64,000 bases of DNA. Source: Albula goreensis. Its lineage: Eukaryota > Chordata > Actinopteri > Albuliformes > Albulidae. Position numbers and translations under genes: made by a program. The notes under the pieces were generated by a model, which was given only the letters and a program-made list of their open reading frames with translations, was not told the origin of the DNA and did not search any database. Position 1 is the first letter of the stretch. The number at the start of each line of letters is the position of its first letter. The stretch covers positions 6,795,146 through 6,859,145 of the forward strand of contig CM040743.1 of assembly GCA_022829145.1 (NCBI GenBank). The letters are read 5' to 3'. Of the stretch, positions 1 to 15,000 are shown piece by piece.

Positions 1-1801
1 ATTGTGTCTTTAGGGCGAAGTTAAGGACAACACTTATTGAATCCAGGCCTGTATATATTCCCCCCCCCCGTTCTTGTTTTCTGAGTGATTGGAATGATTT
101 TCTGCTGTTTGCTAGCCAAAGCGCTCTCACACTTGAGGTCAGGATTACGAAAATTCCACCAGCGTTTCTCAGCAAACGGTGCAGAAAAAAAAACTGACAA
201 AGTGCTTCCCCTCTGGTTTTTTTATGTTGCTCAGGTAGCGATGAGCTCAGTCTGCCTGCCAAGTGCTTAGCCTTTGTGTGTTAATGTCAGCACAGCGTGG
301 ATCACTTTAATTGAATTGCCGAACTTATCACCATGGCAGCTGCCATGTGAATCTCTCCCCACCTGTTCACAAACCTGCTTTTGTTCTTGTATAGTTCAGT
401 GGAGAGGAATAGATCACAGGACCGCAACACACATGTGGTTTTTTTTTTTAATTTGAGCGCAATCCTTTAAAAAAAATACTAATTATTTGAAATGTATTCA
501 ATGAGACTTGAAATGTAGACAATGAAAATACTAAATTTTGGTAATTTCATTTAGAAGTCATAATTTTAAAGAAATATGTGTCTTATTTTTTGTATAAAAA
601 CCAATATTCAGAGATGTAATATTGATTATGTATATTGATAAAGAGGCATGAGGGGGTGCTGTGTGCCTCATCGTAGGCTGTTCTGGTGCATGGATGGACT
701 CTACTGGACTATGTTTATAACATGGTAACAAAACCTTATCAGGTTATAAACATAGTATAACACATGTTATAACCCAGCCCAGGTCTCATCACAAGTTAGG
801 GAGGAGAGCGTGTTCCTGTTTGCGCACTCCTGAACTGATAGCCGAGGCTGCGGCAATGGCTGCCGACGATGAATGGAGACGGGTGTTCCATATTGCCTGT
901 GCGATTCTCTAATGTCGGTCTGACTGTAGAGATGCACCATTACGATGATGCCGCTCAGGCGGCCTGACGAGGGCCTTCGTCGCTCAGCCCCTGAGGGTTC
1001 GCTTATGTAAATGCACCTTGCTAATAGCATGAAGCAGACCTATGCCTATCTGTTATGTAACGTGCTTGTGTCCCAGTAGCAGGCTGTGTAATTAAATTCT
1101 CTTGGCATCTATTAAGATCATCATACCTGTCTCTTCATCAATACAAATGCGGTATGAAACCAAAGTATGAAAGATCGAAAATGATTTTACATTGTAAATT
1201 TTTCATGTGGCTCGCAAAGTGGGAAATATCCCAGTTACCATGAGGAATGCAAAAGTGCAGGGCTGCCATGGAGAGGACACAGTAGGCTTGTTCACAACCA
1301 ATTGCACCGCTGTTCAAACATTGTCAACAAACTGTAATTACTCCACTATCACTACTGTTAGTGAATTACAAATTTGGGCTCTGTTTTGGCAGTGCAAACT
1401 AATGGCACAGTGATTAAAAAAAAAAAAAAAAGTGTATATACTACATTGATTAACTTGTTCATAATTCATTTGAAAACTAAAATTTGTGTGGAATGAATGC
1501 CAGGGCAAAGATGATGGTATCGGAATATTACCTTATTATTATATTACCTTTTATCGGAATATTTGGAATGTAACCATGGCAGCCACATTCTGTTGAATTA
1601 AAATCTGGGGTGTAATTTTAAAATAGATAAGGCACCGGTTACTCAAGGCAATTTGCTTTAAAGGGGTTTGATCATTTTACCAATTCATTTTTCAGGGTTA
1701 GAATAGCGTCCTCAGTGCTGGAGGCGGGGGCAGCGGTCGGGTCTGTCACAGGGAGGGAGAGGGGCTCATGTTCCCCCCGTGTCCCTCTGTGTCTCCCCCA
1801 G
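1..1801 (+). other. DIP2C intron (5' part outside window)
   Basis: No exon recognised. Holds a C run near 61-69, a perfect 14-bp inverted repeat at 708-721/743-756 and a poly-A run near 1416-1430. Confidence 0.6.
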
Positions 1802-1925
1802 GACGCAGGCAGCCAGCAGATCGGCTTTCTCCTGGGGAGCTGTGGAGTAACGGTTGCCATGACGAGCGACGCCTGCCACAAGGGACTTCCCAAGAGCCCC
1901 ACGGGAGAAATCCCACAATTCAAAG
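1802..1925 (+). CDS. DIP2C: DIP2C exon 1 of window
   Basis: Acceptor CCCCCAG, donor GTACGG. Encodes [15 protein letters not shown] then [20 protein letters not shown] in adenylate-forming domain 1. It enters in phase 0 and ends one base into a Gly codon. This is the first DIP2C exon I can recognise in the window; 1-1801 is the preceding intron. Confidence 0.93.
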
Positions 1926-4900
1926 GTACGGTCTGAGGCGGCGAAACCGTAGCTGATGAAAATCACTGAGAAAATACTTTCAGACAGCCTGTTTTCTTTT
2001 TTTTTTTTTTTTTTTTTAAGACAATGACAGAAAGGCGATAACATGATAGAAAGTGCTTTGATATGACAATGACTAATTAATTTAGCATGTTAAGTGGTGA
2101 AAATGTGACGAGATGAAAATGGATTGCTGCAGGTGTGAGCATCTTCACCAGCTGATCAACAGATTCTTACAATGGCCTACCGGTAAACTAACATCTCCTT
2201 TGAAGTAGCAGAATGGCACAGTTTTCTTCCAGCCAATTTTTATCTCTTCTTGTTTTTTGTCTAAAAAGTGCTACACTAAAAAGAAGGAAAATGAGAAACT
2301 TGTTTTTGGGAGGGGTGTCGATCAGAAATAAAGCAAAGGCGTGTCTTTTTTTTTGAGGTAGGGAGGGTGGTGGGTAGAGCCAAGCCAAGTCAATGAAGAG
2401 TTCACCAACCTAGGCAGTCTGTGTGCGCCACCTACCGCGCAGGACAGTGACAGAGGCTAGCGGGGGTGAAAGGGATTGTGGGATTGGGGCTTAGGCTCAG
2501 GTAATGGGCATCTGGTGGAGGATGCCTGATCCTGGTATAAACAGTGGCAGGGCTAATGGATTTATAACACTATTTCACTAATGGTGAAGAGGCTCAGTGC
2601 CTGTCTGTTCAAAAACCCTGTGTGTCGCACTTCGCCTGAAACACACTTCTACCTGATCGCCCATTGATCCTGCTAAACCGCACTTACGGAGATAGTAATT
2701 AAAGACCTTTTTTTCTTGTTTTTTTTTAACGGTGTACATCTTTTCATCAAAACAGTATGTCCTGAAAAAGGGCCGCAATGTGGTCAAGGACTCCCCTACC
2801 TCAGTAAAAGTTTTGTACTTGACACTTTTTATCTATTTTTTAACCTGGAGTGACTATTTGACAAACTCGTTTGTACATGGACGCTTTTCTGAAATAGAAT
2901 GCCATACACAGTGGCTCTATGCTGTATAAATGTACTGTAATATACATTGATTATAGTATCACCAAAAAATGATAAAATCTGAAATTGTTAATATAATAGT
3001 TCATGAAACATGTGACTGTGTTCTGAAATATTTGTGTTCATTTTGCTTAGGGCTGATTTGCAGACTCCCAGGAAGCCCTTTTTTTTGGGGGCATGTCCAC
3101 GCGTTAACCCTGCGTTTTCCTGTTTCCAGGTTGGCCAAAGCTGCTGTGGTTCGTCACAGAGTCCAAACACTTATCCAAACCCCCCCGGGACTGGTTTCCA
3201 CACATTAAGGATGCAAACAACGACACTGCCTACATTGAGGTAAAAAAAAAAAAAACTTTACTTTTCCATTTCCTTCTAAAGATCCAATCTCAGTTTGACA
3301 AGATGGTTTATGGAACAATCCAGAAAACATTTCTGAGATTCAACACATCTGATCTTCAGGAGACAGATCCACTCAGCCAACGCATATTTCAAAGTTATGG
3401 AAACATTTAATTTTACATATGAAATGGCATTTAATTTATTGACCTTTGTTTTGATGTGGACTGTGTGGTCCAATTTCCTGTTTCCTAGAAAAAAGCTTCT
3501 CTGATCCCAGCAGCTCTTGCAGTGTATATCTGAACTGGACATCAGCCCCATTCATTTTCATGTTTATTCATCCATTTTTTGTATCTTGACAGCAATAAAC
3601 GATAAGAAACTTTAAAATAATCAAAGTAAGGAATTAATTCATAGCAAGGAGAGAGATGGTATTATAAAATTCCCATAGTTGCTGCCAAGTTACATCATTT
3701 TTGAGGAATGTTCTGTAAAATCATTTTTCATAAAATTATGCATGCATTTTTTTTTATTGGTTTGATGTATTTAACAGATGTCCCCACAGGATTCTCGTTA
3801 ATACCAATATTCTTCATTTAGGTTTGATTAGCACTGCTTTGTTTTTGCTTATCAAGTTACACTGTATTTGAGGCAAGACCTTTCAGTCTGATTTATTCTG
3901 ATTTGTTATCTTCTTTGCAAAGCGTACGAGGAGAAATGAGACACTTATTCTGTAGCAAATGAAAAGCCGAATACATTAAGATTTCTCCTTGCTAAAAAGA
4001 CACAGCAAAATCGATATGCACTCCATCCACACTGAAAACCTCCAAAATCTCAATTGTCATTTTGCAAGATTTAGTTGTTGATTCAAAAGAAAGGAGCAAT
4101 GCAGTGGTCCATGATTCATAATTTTTTTGTTGAAATTCAAATCATATCATAGTTCATAGTGGAAAACCTTCCAGTATTTTTTTTGACTTGTATTGGAAAG
4201 GATTGAAAAATAGTCTTTCTTCTTCAGTGTGCATGGCTGAACGGTCAGACCCAGCCTCCACACGACCACATACATCAATTTGGGTTTGAAGCAGGTGGCT
4301 GCCTCTCTGTCTGTTTTTTTTTTTATACAATATATATTCATGTTCGGCTTCTGCAGAAATGGAACATGAATATATCGTGAGAGCCTGCTCACAGACCTTG
4401 GTGATGGTATTCATTTTTGCACACGGACTGGGAAGTGGCTGCAGCCTTATGCTTGCAGGGAGGGCTTAGGGGACGCTTGGGCCGCTAGATCATGGAAGTC
4501 CCTTATTTGGGCTCACTCTATGATGTCATGCAGCCGTAAGCTTCTTAGATGTACAGAGCAGCTGAGGTACAGGGCTCTGGGTGCTTAAGCAGTAGATGTG
4601 TTTGCAGGTGCCGCTGTGAAAGTCTGACTTTGTTCTTCGTTTCCCGGCATTTCCGATCTTGTTTTTGAGCGCGGGGGGGGGTATCGATTGTATTCTGTCC
4701 GAGTATGTGGAGATGCATTAATAACTCTGGATAATAAATATGATGAATAATTGATATATCGTTAATTTCAAACTGTCAGGTATTACAAACATATCATGTC
4801 CTCGGTGAAAGAATCAGGACTTTTCCACCACCGCCCCCTTCCTGTCGGCTGCATATCGATCCCTGAGTGCAGTACGGTCGTTTGTCATGGGGGCGGGAAA

Positions 4901-7900
4901 GTCAGCACTGAGAAAGAGATGTGAGTTTAGGTGGAGAGCGCCGTGCCTGTGGTCTCAAGCCGGAAACCGGGGAGGCGTGAGCCTCAGCCCGTAAACTGAT
5001 CGTTTCTTTCTCAGCTGTTTACGCTTACTGTCCTTGCTTTAACGAGCTACAAAAAAAGTTTTTTCAAGTTGGGTTCAGTCAGCATAATACAGGCGCGTTG
5101 ATGGAATTAGTTAAGGGTAAAATGTTAGGAAGTAACATTTATTTTGCACAACAAGTTGTTGATGCTTGTAACAGGTCATGTGGGTTGTAAGCAAACAGAA
5201 ACCCAGGCTTTTCATTCTTACAGGCAATTACCAGGCACTGTGACCCAGAGTAACTTAAATAGTCTTATATTTCTGCACACTATCCATTAATACTGCTGAA
5301 TGTATCACCAAAGCAATTTGTGTAAGGTAACCTGGTCAGGGGGTACAAAAGCAATGCTCTACCTGGGAACCCATCACCTTGGAGCTGGAAGGCCAGCCCC
5401 CTAACCATTATACCACACTGCTGCCCAGGGTGCTGTAGTCCAGGCTCCATGCAGTGCTGGATTCTCCATTCCACTGGTGACAGAATCCAGTCAGGGAAGG
5501 CCAGCATGTCTGATAGTTTAATGTCGTCATTAGTGCTTACATGTTTGGGATATAGGAATATATAAACTGTACATTGATGAGAATTAGCTACTTCAGTGCA
5601 ACAAGAGCAACAAATGCAAGACTGTGTACTTTATTTTGGTGAGGCAGAGTAGGAGTGGTGACTTAGGCCAGTGACAGCGCCCTCCAGTGGCGGGGCGTTT
5701 GTACGTGCGGGCACTGATGTTGCGCGTTCGCGGTTGTGTTGCAGTACAAGACGTGTAAGGACGGGAGCGTGCTGGGGGTGACAGTGATGAGGATCGCCCT
5801 GCTGACACACTGCCAGGCCCTGACGCAGTCCTGCTGTTATACAGAGGGTGAGTTTGCATCACAGACGTAAAGCACTTCACCTCGCAGTGAGACACTCCTA
5901 TATTAACATACACTAGTTATGTCTATGTCTGTCCCTCGCCACATTGGCGGGTAACAGTTTATTAAGGCTACATATGCGTCTATCATAATGTTAAGCACTG
6001 AGATACTTCTGCAAAAGCTTTATATGGTTAAATTTGTGTCAATTTTTGACTACTCGGAAATCTCCAGCTAGTACCTTGTAGTTAGTCCTGCTAGATCTTT
6101 ATATCTGTGTCTATAATATACTACATACTAAGACACTGATGCTTTATATAGGTATATTTATCATACTGTACAACCTAATATTCTGCTACAAGAGGTTTAT
6201 GTATGTATGTGTGTTTATCGTACACATATATATATATAACCTACCAGTATTGTGTATATACAATAACACTTGTTGTTATTGGCTGTAATATACCACCATG
6301 TGTGACTGAAGTGTGACATATAGCCTATTTGATTTGTGTTGTTCTTTTCTCTTGCAGCGGAGACCATAGTGAATGTATTAGACTTTAAGAAGGATGTGGG
6401 CCTATGGCACGGCATTCTAACGGTGAGTCTAAGATGGACGATCCCATTTCTTGCTCGGGTCAGGACCTCACACTTCCTGCCTCTGTAGGCGCCTGAAAGA
6501 TTTTCACCCGCCTGTGTTATTTCCCAGCACGGTTGTTTTTTTGGAATCTAAATTATACCCCGACATAGTGTTCTTCTTCTGAACCTCGAAATGAAGTATT
6601 TGGCTCACGTTATGACATCAATTTAAATCTCATGGAAGGCTTGAGAAAACACATTTCCCTCGGAGATATTGTGCCCGTTATCGAGCCGTGTCTCAGAATG
6701 TTTTTCACCGTTCGTGAAGATGATAAGCTTTGCCGATATGAATTTTTGGGAAGTCTCTGACGTGTGACATGCATTTCTCTCTCTCCCTGTCCTGCTCTCT
6801 CTCTCTTTCTTTCTCTCCTCCCAGAGTGTAATGAACATGATGCATGTTATCAGTATCCCCTACTCCTTGATGAAGGTCAACCCCCTGTCCTGGATACAGA
6901 AAGTGTGCCAATACAAAGGTATCTCACCTGTTTCCTCCCCAGCGTAAATCTCACATCGGTACATTTCTGAGCACCACATAATCAACATTATCATGTCTTC
7001 GTCCAGTTTATTTATTTACAGAGGTGGAAAAACCCCAGCTTCAGAAAGTAGAAGTACAACGCTCTTGACTAAGTCAATTTTGCCAAAAGCAGCGTTAGCG
7101 TATCTGTTGTATCCTTTGGCCAGGAAATAAAGTGAAATGAAGTGGTCCAGTGACTTTTCTTATTCATGTTATTTGATTTGCTGCCTTATTACATCTTTTT
7201 GAGTATTTTGTTTTCATATGAACTCGTTCAGGTCTGACACTCCACCTTAGGTTAAGCTGTAGGGCACATTTATTTCCTAAGCATAAGATCTATCACCATG
7301 TATTTTAATTACACCCATACTATAAACCAGCTGATTCTAGTTAGCACAGCTCTTCAGCCTGGTGGGGCAGCTAATTAGTGAAATCAGGGGTTGAATAAGT
7401 GCATGGTAATTCTTCTGCTTTCTGAAGCCGGGGTTTTCCAGCCCATGTTTGTTTATTAATTTAGCAGATGTTCTTATCCAGAGAAACTTGCAAGGCCATG
7501 AGGCTGTCCTGACACATAAGTGTGTCAACCTTAGATGCTCCCTCCCTCTTGGTCTCTCGCTCTCTCTCTCCTCTCTCCTCTCTCTCTCTCTCTGTAGAGC
7601 ATTGGGGAAGGAAATTACAGTTTGTGAGATTAGTTTCCTGCAATCTGATTGGTTTTTAAGTTTTATCCATTGCTATGCTGACGGTCAGGGGGCATGTTGT
7701 CAGAGTAACTTGTTGGAGCAGATGGAGAGGATAGGATGTATATTCTGCTGTGTATTTCTAGTCTCGATAAGCACATTTCTGTTTTTTTTCATGGATGCAC
7801 TTGTTAGATAATGAAAGTTGGGGCTCTATTGAGATTATCCAAACTCATTGTGTAACTGTAAAGAAAGACCATACCACTGTATTGAATAATTGCTGCATCA

Positions 7901-9014
7901 TTTATTTGAAAGGACATATTTTTGTGGCATCTGTTAGGGTAAAGCTCATGTCATAGCAGTTTGAAATTAAACTGTTGCAACCACGCAACTGTCACATTGT
8001 ATTGGTATAAAACTGATGCCACACAGTTCTGAAAAAAACACGGGAGTAATTGCTCAAGGTAATTCAGGCTGTTTTGACTGTTGCACCCTGAGTTTGAGCT
8101 AATAGAAAAGAAAACTTTGTTGTTTATTGTGACTGTATCTCTGGTCAGGGTGCATGAAATTGACATGCTAACGTGCTAACTCTCTTCGCCTCCAGCTAAG
8201 GTAGCGTGTGTGAAGTCCAGAGACATGCACTGGGCACTGGTGGCGCACAGAGACCAGCGGGACATCAACCTGAGCTCCCTACGCATGCTGATCGTGGCTG
8301 ACGGCTCCAACCCATGTGAGACCATAGCCCCACCCCCCACCCCCCATTGGCTCGTATAATGAGCCCCTGCACAACATTGTTGCGACTGCGAGTAATGGGC
8401 GAATGAAGTGCCAAGACTCCAGGAAGGAGTTGCTATATTGCATATATTGCTATATTGTTTTTTAAAAAAACTATTTAAAAAAAAAAAACCTTACCATTAT
8501 AGCATGCCATAATGGAATAATAGTCAAAATGGAAAAATACTGTCATCACTGTTGCTATATATGTGGAATATAAAAAAAAAAAAACACACACGCAAATATG
8601 CCGGCTACATGGAAACGCAGTTTCAGAGACACAGCTGGAGGGAGAGAGAGATGAGTCAGAGAGAGGCTGTGCAGCTAATCATTTGTGGAGGAAATTAAAA
8701 TGAAAAACCAGCATCTGAGGCGTAATTCCGCAGCGACTGGGGAAATGTGACTGGAAACTGCGCAGACAGCTGCTGGATGCGGTACAGTCACGCTGATGTC
8801 ATGTGCAGACGCTGGCAGTGGCGTCGATGTAAATCTGAATGACCTGACCCGCCGCTGAGGCACTATCGTGCAGGCCTCGCGTTTGTGTTTATCTGGCCTG
8901 CTGTGGCAAAAGCAATTTAAATCAAGAGTGTTGATGAAACTTATATATTATGGATTATCCCTCAGGTCTCTTATGAGTGAGGTCTGGTTTACGGCATGAG
9001 TGTAGTTGGCTTGG

Positions 9015-9067
<53 letters not shown>

Positions 9068-12000
9068 AGAGAGAGAGAGAGTGTGCATGCGTATGTGTGT
9101 GTGTGTTTGTCTGTGTGTTTGTGTGTGTGTGAGAGAGTGTTTGTGTGCATGTTTGTGTGTTTGTGAGAGAGTGTGTATTTTGTGTGTGTGTGTGTCTGTT
9201 TTTGTGTGTGTGAGAGAGAGAGTGTGTTTGTGTGCATGTTTATGTGTTTGAGAGAGAGAGTGTGTATTTTTTGTGTGTGTGTTTGTGTGACAGAGGCAGA
9301 GAGTGTGTTTTGTACGTGTGATTCTCTTTTTACAGACAGGGTGTGTGTTGCTGTCTCCCCAGGGTCCATCTCGTCCTGCGACGCATTCCTCAATGTCTTC
9401 CAGAGTAAGGGCCTCAGGCCCGAGGTCATCTGCCCCTGTGCCAGCTCTCCGGAGGCCCTCACTGTGGCCATCAGGAGGTACTGCTGCCCCCGCGACCAAA
9501 TGCACATAAAAGACTCACTGTGCCAGCAACTAAATATGCTTTCAACTCTGACTGTATCAGTGACTAAACACTGTATGTGCACAACTCTTACTCTGCCAGT
9601 GACTAAATACACACATTACTTTCACTGCACCAGTGACTAAATATGCACACTGCTTTCACTGCACCAGTGACTAAATATGCACACTGCTTTCACTGCACCA
9701 GTGACTAAATATGCACACTGCTTTCACTGCACCAGTGACTAAATATGCACACTGCTTTCACTGCACCAGTGACTACATATGCACACTGCTTTCACTGCAC
9801 CATTGACTAAATATGCACACTGCTTTCACTGCACCAATGACTAAATATGCACACTGCTTTCTCTGCACTAGTGACTAAGTGTGCACACTGCTTTCACTGC
9901 ACTAGTGACTAACTGTGCACACTGCTTTCACTGCACAAGTGACTAAATATGTACACTGCTTTCAGTGCACCAGTGACTACATATGCACACTATTTTCACT
10001 GAACCAGTGACTAAATGCAGACATAGCCCTCACTCTGCCAATGACTAAATATCCACACTCATCTCCCTGATTTTTACACTGTATCCAAATTGCTCTTCGA
10101 CTGTATTCTGCTGTATTTGCAATATGTTATATGGTCTTCATGAGTGCTTTGCATTATATTCAATCTGCTCTCAAAATATGAAAAAATATCCAAGGTACTC
10201 TCGCTGTGCGATGATCCAGCTCTCACAGTAATTTACACTGTATCTTATACACTACCAAATACTGTCCATCCACACTGCTTCCATTGTAGTTTACTGTAGA
10301 TCCATATTACTGTCACTGTTTCTTTATAAGGTGCAATCAAAGTATGGTGAACGTTGGAATACAGTTATTTTATTAAACATCAGACACTTACATGTGTAAG
10401 CCCTTTTGAAGTTCTCTCCTGTGCATACAAGCTCCCTCTGCCGTTCCCACCACTGTCAGAAGCTTTTTTGGAATTCCTCTGTGTTAATCACCTTAAGATG
10501 GTCTGTCATGTGCGATTTTTGATGTCTTCGATTGTGTCAGATCGCTTGCCTTTCTATTGTTTGTTTCAATTTGGTGCACAGTCAGAAATTGCACAGCTGC
10601 CAAGCTGGGCGTATACGGCGGCTAACCGGACGGCAGGAATGTTGCTTGCATTTGGCGGCACCGTTCACAAACATTCTGATCACACCTCTTATACATCCGC
10701 ACTGCTGGACTTGTACTTGAATGTACATTCATACCACTCTCGTTGTAGTTGGTGGTGTATTGTCATTACTGTCAGAAGGTGTCTCTGGGAATTGTAGTTA
10801 TTCCTGTAGGAAACCATTTGTGTAAAATTAAGGTCAGGTAATTGGTAGCTGAACAGTGAAACAAGACAAATTGACACTGGAGCCTCAGAAGAAGTCTCCT
10901 TTCCTAACGCTAAGCTTCCCCCCCTTCCACTAGTCGTGGGTGAAAGTCACCTGTTCCCAATAGTATCTGCCAGAATGTCCATACCGACGCTAAACATTTT
11001 TAAAAGTTGAAGAGTCTCACAAAGTATTCTCCAGTGTAATTCAACCTTTAGAAGAAGCCCCATGAAGACTCCTGTGAGAATTTGACTACTGTGAAAAAAG
11101 GAGACGCTTTGAAAAACCCTTGAAAAATCTTACATTTATCTTTAAAGATCAAGTCATGGAATATTCCATGAGGCAGAAGCCCTCTGTATTTCCTGTCATC
11201 ATCAAAGTGTGGAAAATATAAAAGCAGGTAAAACTCAACATTTTTTAAAGAGTATGATCCCGCATCAGCTATAAAGAGTCTTTCTGTTTTTTTCCCTTTC
11301 TTTCTCATACTGAATACTGCCATATATGTATTACACCAAGACAAATTTGAAAACGCATAACTAATTAATTTCAGCATATACCCAACTAGCAAGCATATGG
11401 CGGGGTGGGCTGCCAGACTGCCAGCAAATCGACAACGCAGCAGTCCACTGTCACATTCAAGATGAGGCGATGTAGATTTTTTTTTTTTTTTATTAATTGT
11501 CAATTAATTAATGCCAATATTTATTAACAAAAAGCACAACATGGGCTGAATGGTCCTACCGCTAGGGGATTGCTGTAGTACATATTTCCAAAATGGCAGC
11601 AGACTAACAGTGGTTTGACAGTGGGCCATAACACATCAGTACACCTATTCTTCATTCTGGTTCCTCAGTGGTTGCTCTCTGGATACAATCAGTGTATTAT
11701 ATGTATTGCAGAGAGAGTCATCTTTTGTGAGTATCTATATTTATCTTCTGGCTAGCCTCTTTAAGACTTCACCTCTGTGAAAGAGGATGAGGTGCCCAAC
11801 TGTAATTATATGTGTTTCATGCATTTATAGATCTTTTGGGCTGATATAGATGCCCCATATGCAGTATTTACAGACCAACTTTTATTTTTTACACAGTTTT
11901 TCCATACTCTTAAATGGCAGCTTATATAGTGTGAAGTGGTAGACCGTAAGACTGTAGTTTAACATCTGTTATGTGTCACAGCTCAACTTCAAAAACTGTT

Positions 12001-15000
12001 GGTCACCAGAAGGAAAATAAATCTAATTAACTTCTGGGCTTGATGAGGAATGTCGGTCCCTTCCCTTGTGATATGGCGGTGTTAAAAAACGACGCATGTG
12101 GGCTCGCTTGCTAATAAGCATCGACTTGATGTTAGCGGTGTGGAGCCAAACGTGTGCGTCATGTCCCTAAACAAGCCAGCTTCAAAATCACAAATGTTAT
12201 GTATAGACAACCGACAAAAACCCAGCCGTCTCTCCCCGCCCATGTCTGTCAGACGCTACAGCACAGTAGACCTCCCCAAACTGCATTTGGGAGTTCCCCA
12301 ACTGGGTCCGTATTCATAAAGCATCTCAAGAATAGGAGTGCTGATCTAGAATCAGTTTTCCCCTGTCTGTATCTTTACCTAATCCATTATGAGCTAATAG
12401 GCAAAACTGATCCTTTATCAGTGGAGTCTCAAAGTAGGAGGGCTGATCTATGATAATTTTCCCTTGTACACATCCTAACTGCATGTGTTACGGCTAACAG
12501 GCAAAACTGATCCTAGATCAGGAGCCGTATTCAATTTAGAGTAGGGGTGCTGATCTCATATCATTAGGCCCCATATTCATTCAGTGTATGAGCACTGATC
12601 TCATGTCAGGTTGCCCATCTATCATGAGCTAATAGTCAAAACTGATCCTTGATCATCAGGGTCCATATCTTGCTCATCTCATGTCAGTTTACCTGTCTGT
12701 ATGCTGAACGCTGGTGTTTTTTGTCTTTGTCAGGCCCACAGACGACAGCAACCAGCCGCCAGGCAGAGGGGTGCTCTCCATGCAGGGACTGAGTCACGGC
12801 GTGATCAGGGTCGACTCGGAGGAGAAGCTGTCGGTACTGACCGTGCAGGACGTCGGCACGGTGATGCCAGGAGGTACAGCGCCATAGCGACATGGTGCCA
12901 CAGGGCCCAAGCCCCGTTTACAGACACACTCGTTCCTCTACATGTAGAAAACTAGTTTTTTCCTCCATGATGTGCAAGTGGACCAAAAAGCACGACTGTA
13001 CAGAAAGACGTGTGAATATACTGGGAAGCATTATGGGAAAGCATATTAAGAAATATATGGGGAAGAGTACTGGGGAAAATAGCAGAAAATTATGGTGCAG
13101 TATACATTGAAATATATAGGGAATAGTTATGGAGAATGCATTTATGACGTATATATAAGACTATACTGGGAATCGTTATGGGTAATGAAGGAATATATAT
13201 ACAGAAATGAATGGGGAGGTTCATACAGAGCTATATGCGGAAAAGTTATTCATCGCAAAACAATGACAAACGTACCTCTGTGTTGGAGTTTTTAGAGTTG
13301 CCCACCATCACTGTGAAACTGTGAGGACAGACTGGGGTTTGGGGGGGGGGAGGGAGGGCGGGGGTTAATACTGTTCAAAGCGTTTTGGAGGGGCCCAGCG
13401 GAGACTCAGGGCTGGTTCACAAACACAGCAAAGCCATGTTGGGCCCAGATCTCCATTAAACCACACGTGCGTATTGCATGCCGATCCCTCCTGGGTCACT
13501 CCTGTTCCTCGTAATTAATAGATAAGACCGCAGCGGGCCCCCTTTTTCAGATGTTTCCCATTAAGGATTCTGGGGAAGGATCCGTGCCATGGAGCTTTGG
13601 ACGGCCCCTTGGCCTCCTCCACCTTTTGATGGTGCAAGGGCAGGCAGAGAAGCATCTCACTGAAGGGGCTAGACAATGTATTTGTACAGGAAGAGTCCTG
13701 TGAGTGTTTACAGACCTGGGCTGGATAATGACTTAAAAGACCTCATTCCCTTTTGGCATCAGTAAAAATCCTCCGTATTTCTGCTGTCTTTTTATGGTTA
13801 CAAGCTGGTTCAAAAACACACCACTGCCTTGTTATCATTTAGTCTCACCCATACATTTTTATCAGTAGAAAAACACTATTCCTTCATGCTGTGGCGGTCA
13901 CACATTCTATAGTGTTGGCCGGTAGTTTCTAGCCAGATTTTATATTTTAGTGAGTCTTGTGTTTCAATGAAATGAATGGCCTAATCTCATTATTAAATGT
14001 TTTTTTTTAAATTTGATTTTATTTTTGGTTTTGTTTAGCCTGTTTATTGATTTACTTCAGCAGGGTGAGACGATTGGTCGGGGGGGGGGGGTTTGAGAGA
14101 AACGACAGTAAAGTGTCGCCGTCGTTGGCCGGTATGCGGTAAAAATGGCGGCTTTCTCTCCGCAGCGCTGATGTGCGTGGTGAAGCCGGACGGGTTCCCC
14201 CAGCTCTGCCGGACGGACGAGATCGGGGAGCTGTGTGTGTGCTCCATCGCCACGGGAACGTCTTACTACGGCCTCTCGGGCATGACCAAGAACACCTTCG
14301 AGGTGAGAGCTCACACCAGCACCAGCAGCTGGCACAATACGTATGAATGCAGATCCAGGATCAGTTTTCCCCTGCCTGTATCCCAGACTTACCAATTATG
14401 AGCTGAAATGCAGAACTGATTCTAGATCAGAGCCACTATTCATGAAATATCTGACAAGGAGTGCAAATCTAGGATCAGGGTTCCCATATCCATAGCCTAA
14501 CCTTGTCCATTAATAGCAAAAAGACAGAACTGATCCTAGATCAGGGTATGTGTTTATAAAACATCTGAGAGTGCGAGAGCTGATGTAGAGTCAAGTTTTC
14601 CCTGTCCACATCGTAACCCTTACCATTATGATTAAAAAGGTGAAAAATCTGGTCCTAAATCAGTGTTGACACTTAACGAGGCTTTTTAATTAATGCAGGT
14701 TGTGACTGCCGGAGCACATTAGAAGAGTATTTATTTAAGAAGCTGTATTTGTTTTCATTTATCAGTCATCAAACACAGACATCAGGTTTTGTGGGAGGGG
14801 ACCAGATTTGATTAAGGTGCCCCAAAACCTCTACAGGCCTTTGCAATTACAGCGCTGTCTTTCTACTGAGTGTGGTCCACTTTCTGTGTTTAACAGCTTG
14901 AAATAGGACCTAGTTTGATTCGAACTGTTTTATATGAACATTCGTCTTGTTAAACGCACCAGTGATGTGAACGGTTAATATAAAAAATACAGTATAAAAA

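Noticed and set aside
8948..9640. Long open frames (155-207 codons) on both strands
   Set aside because: They read through (GT)n/(CA)n and are not protein-like outside exon 9363-9477.
9510..10060. Regular 34-bp repeats resembling a CRISPR array
   Set aside because: Units are head to tail without unique spacers, in a eukaryotic intron.
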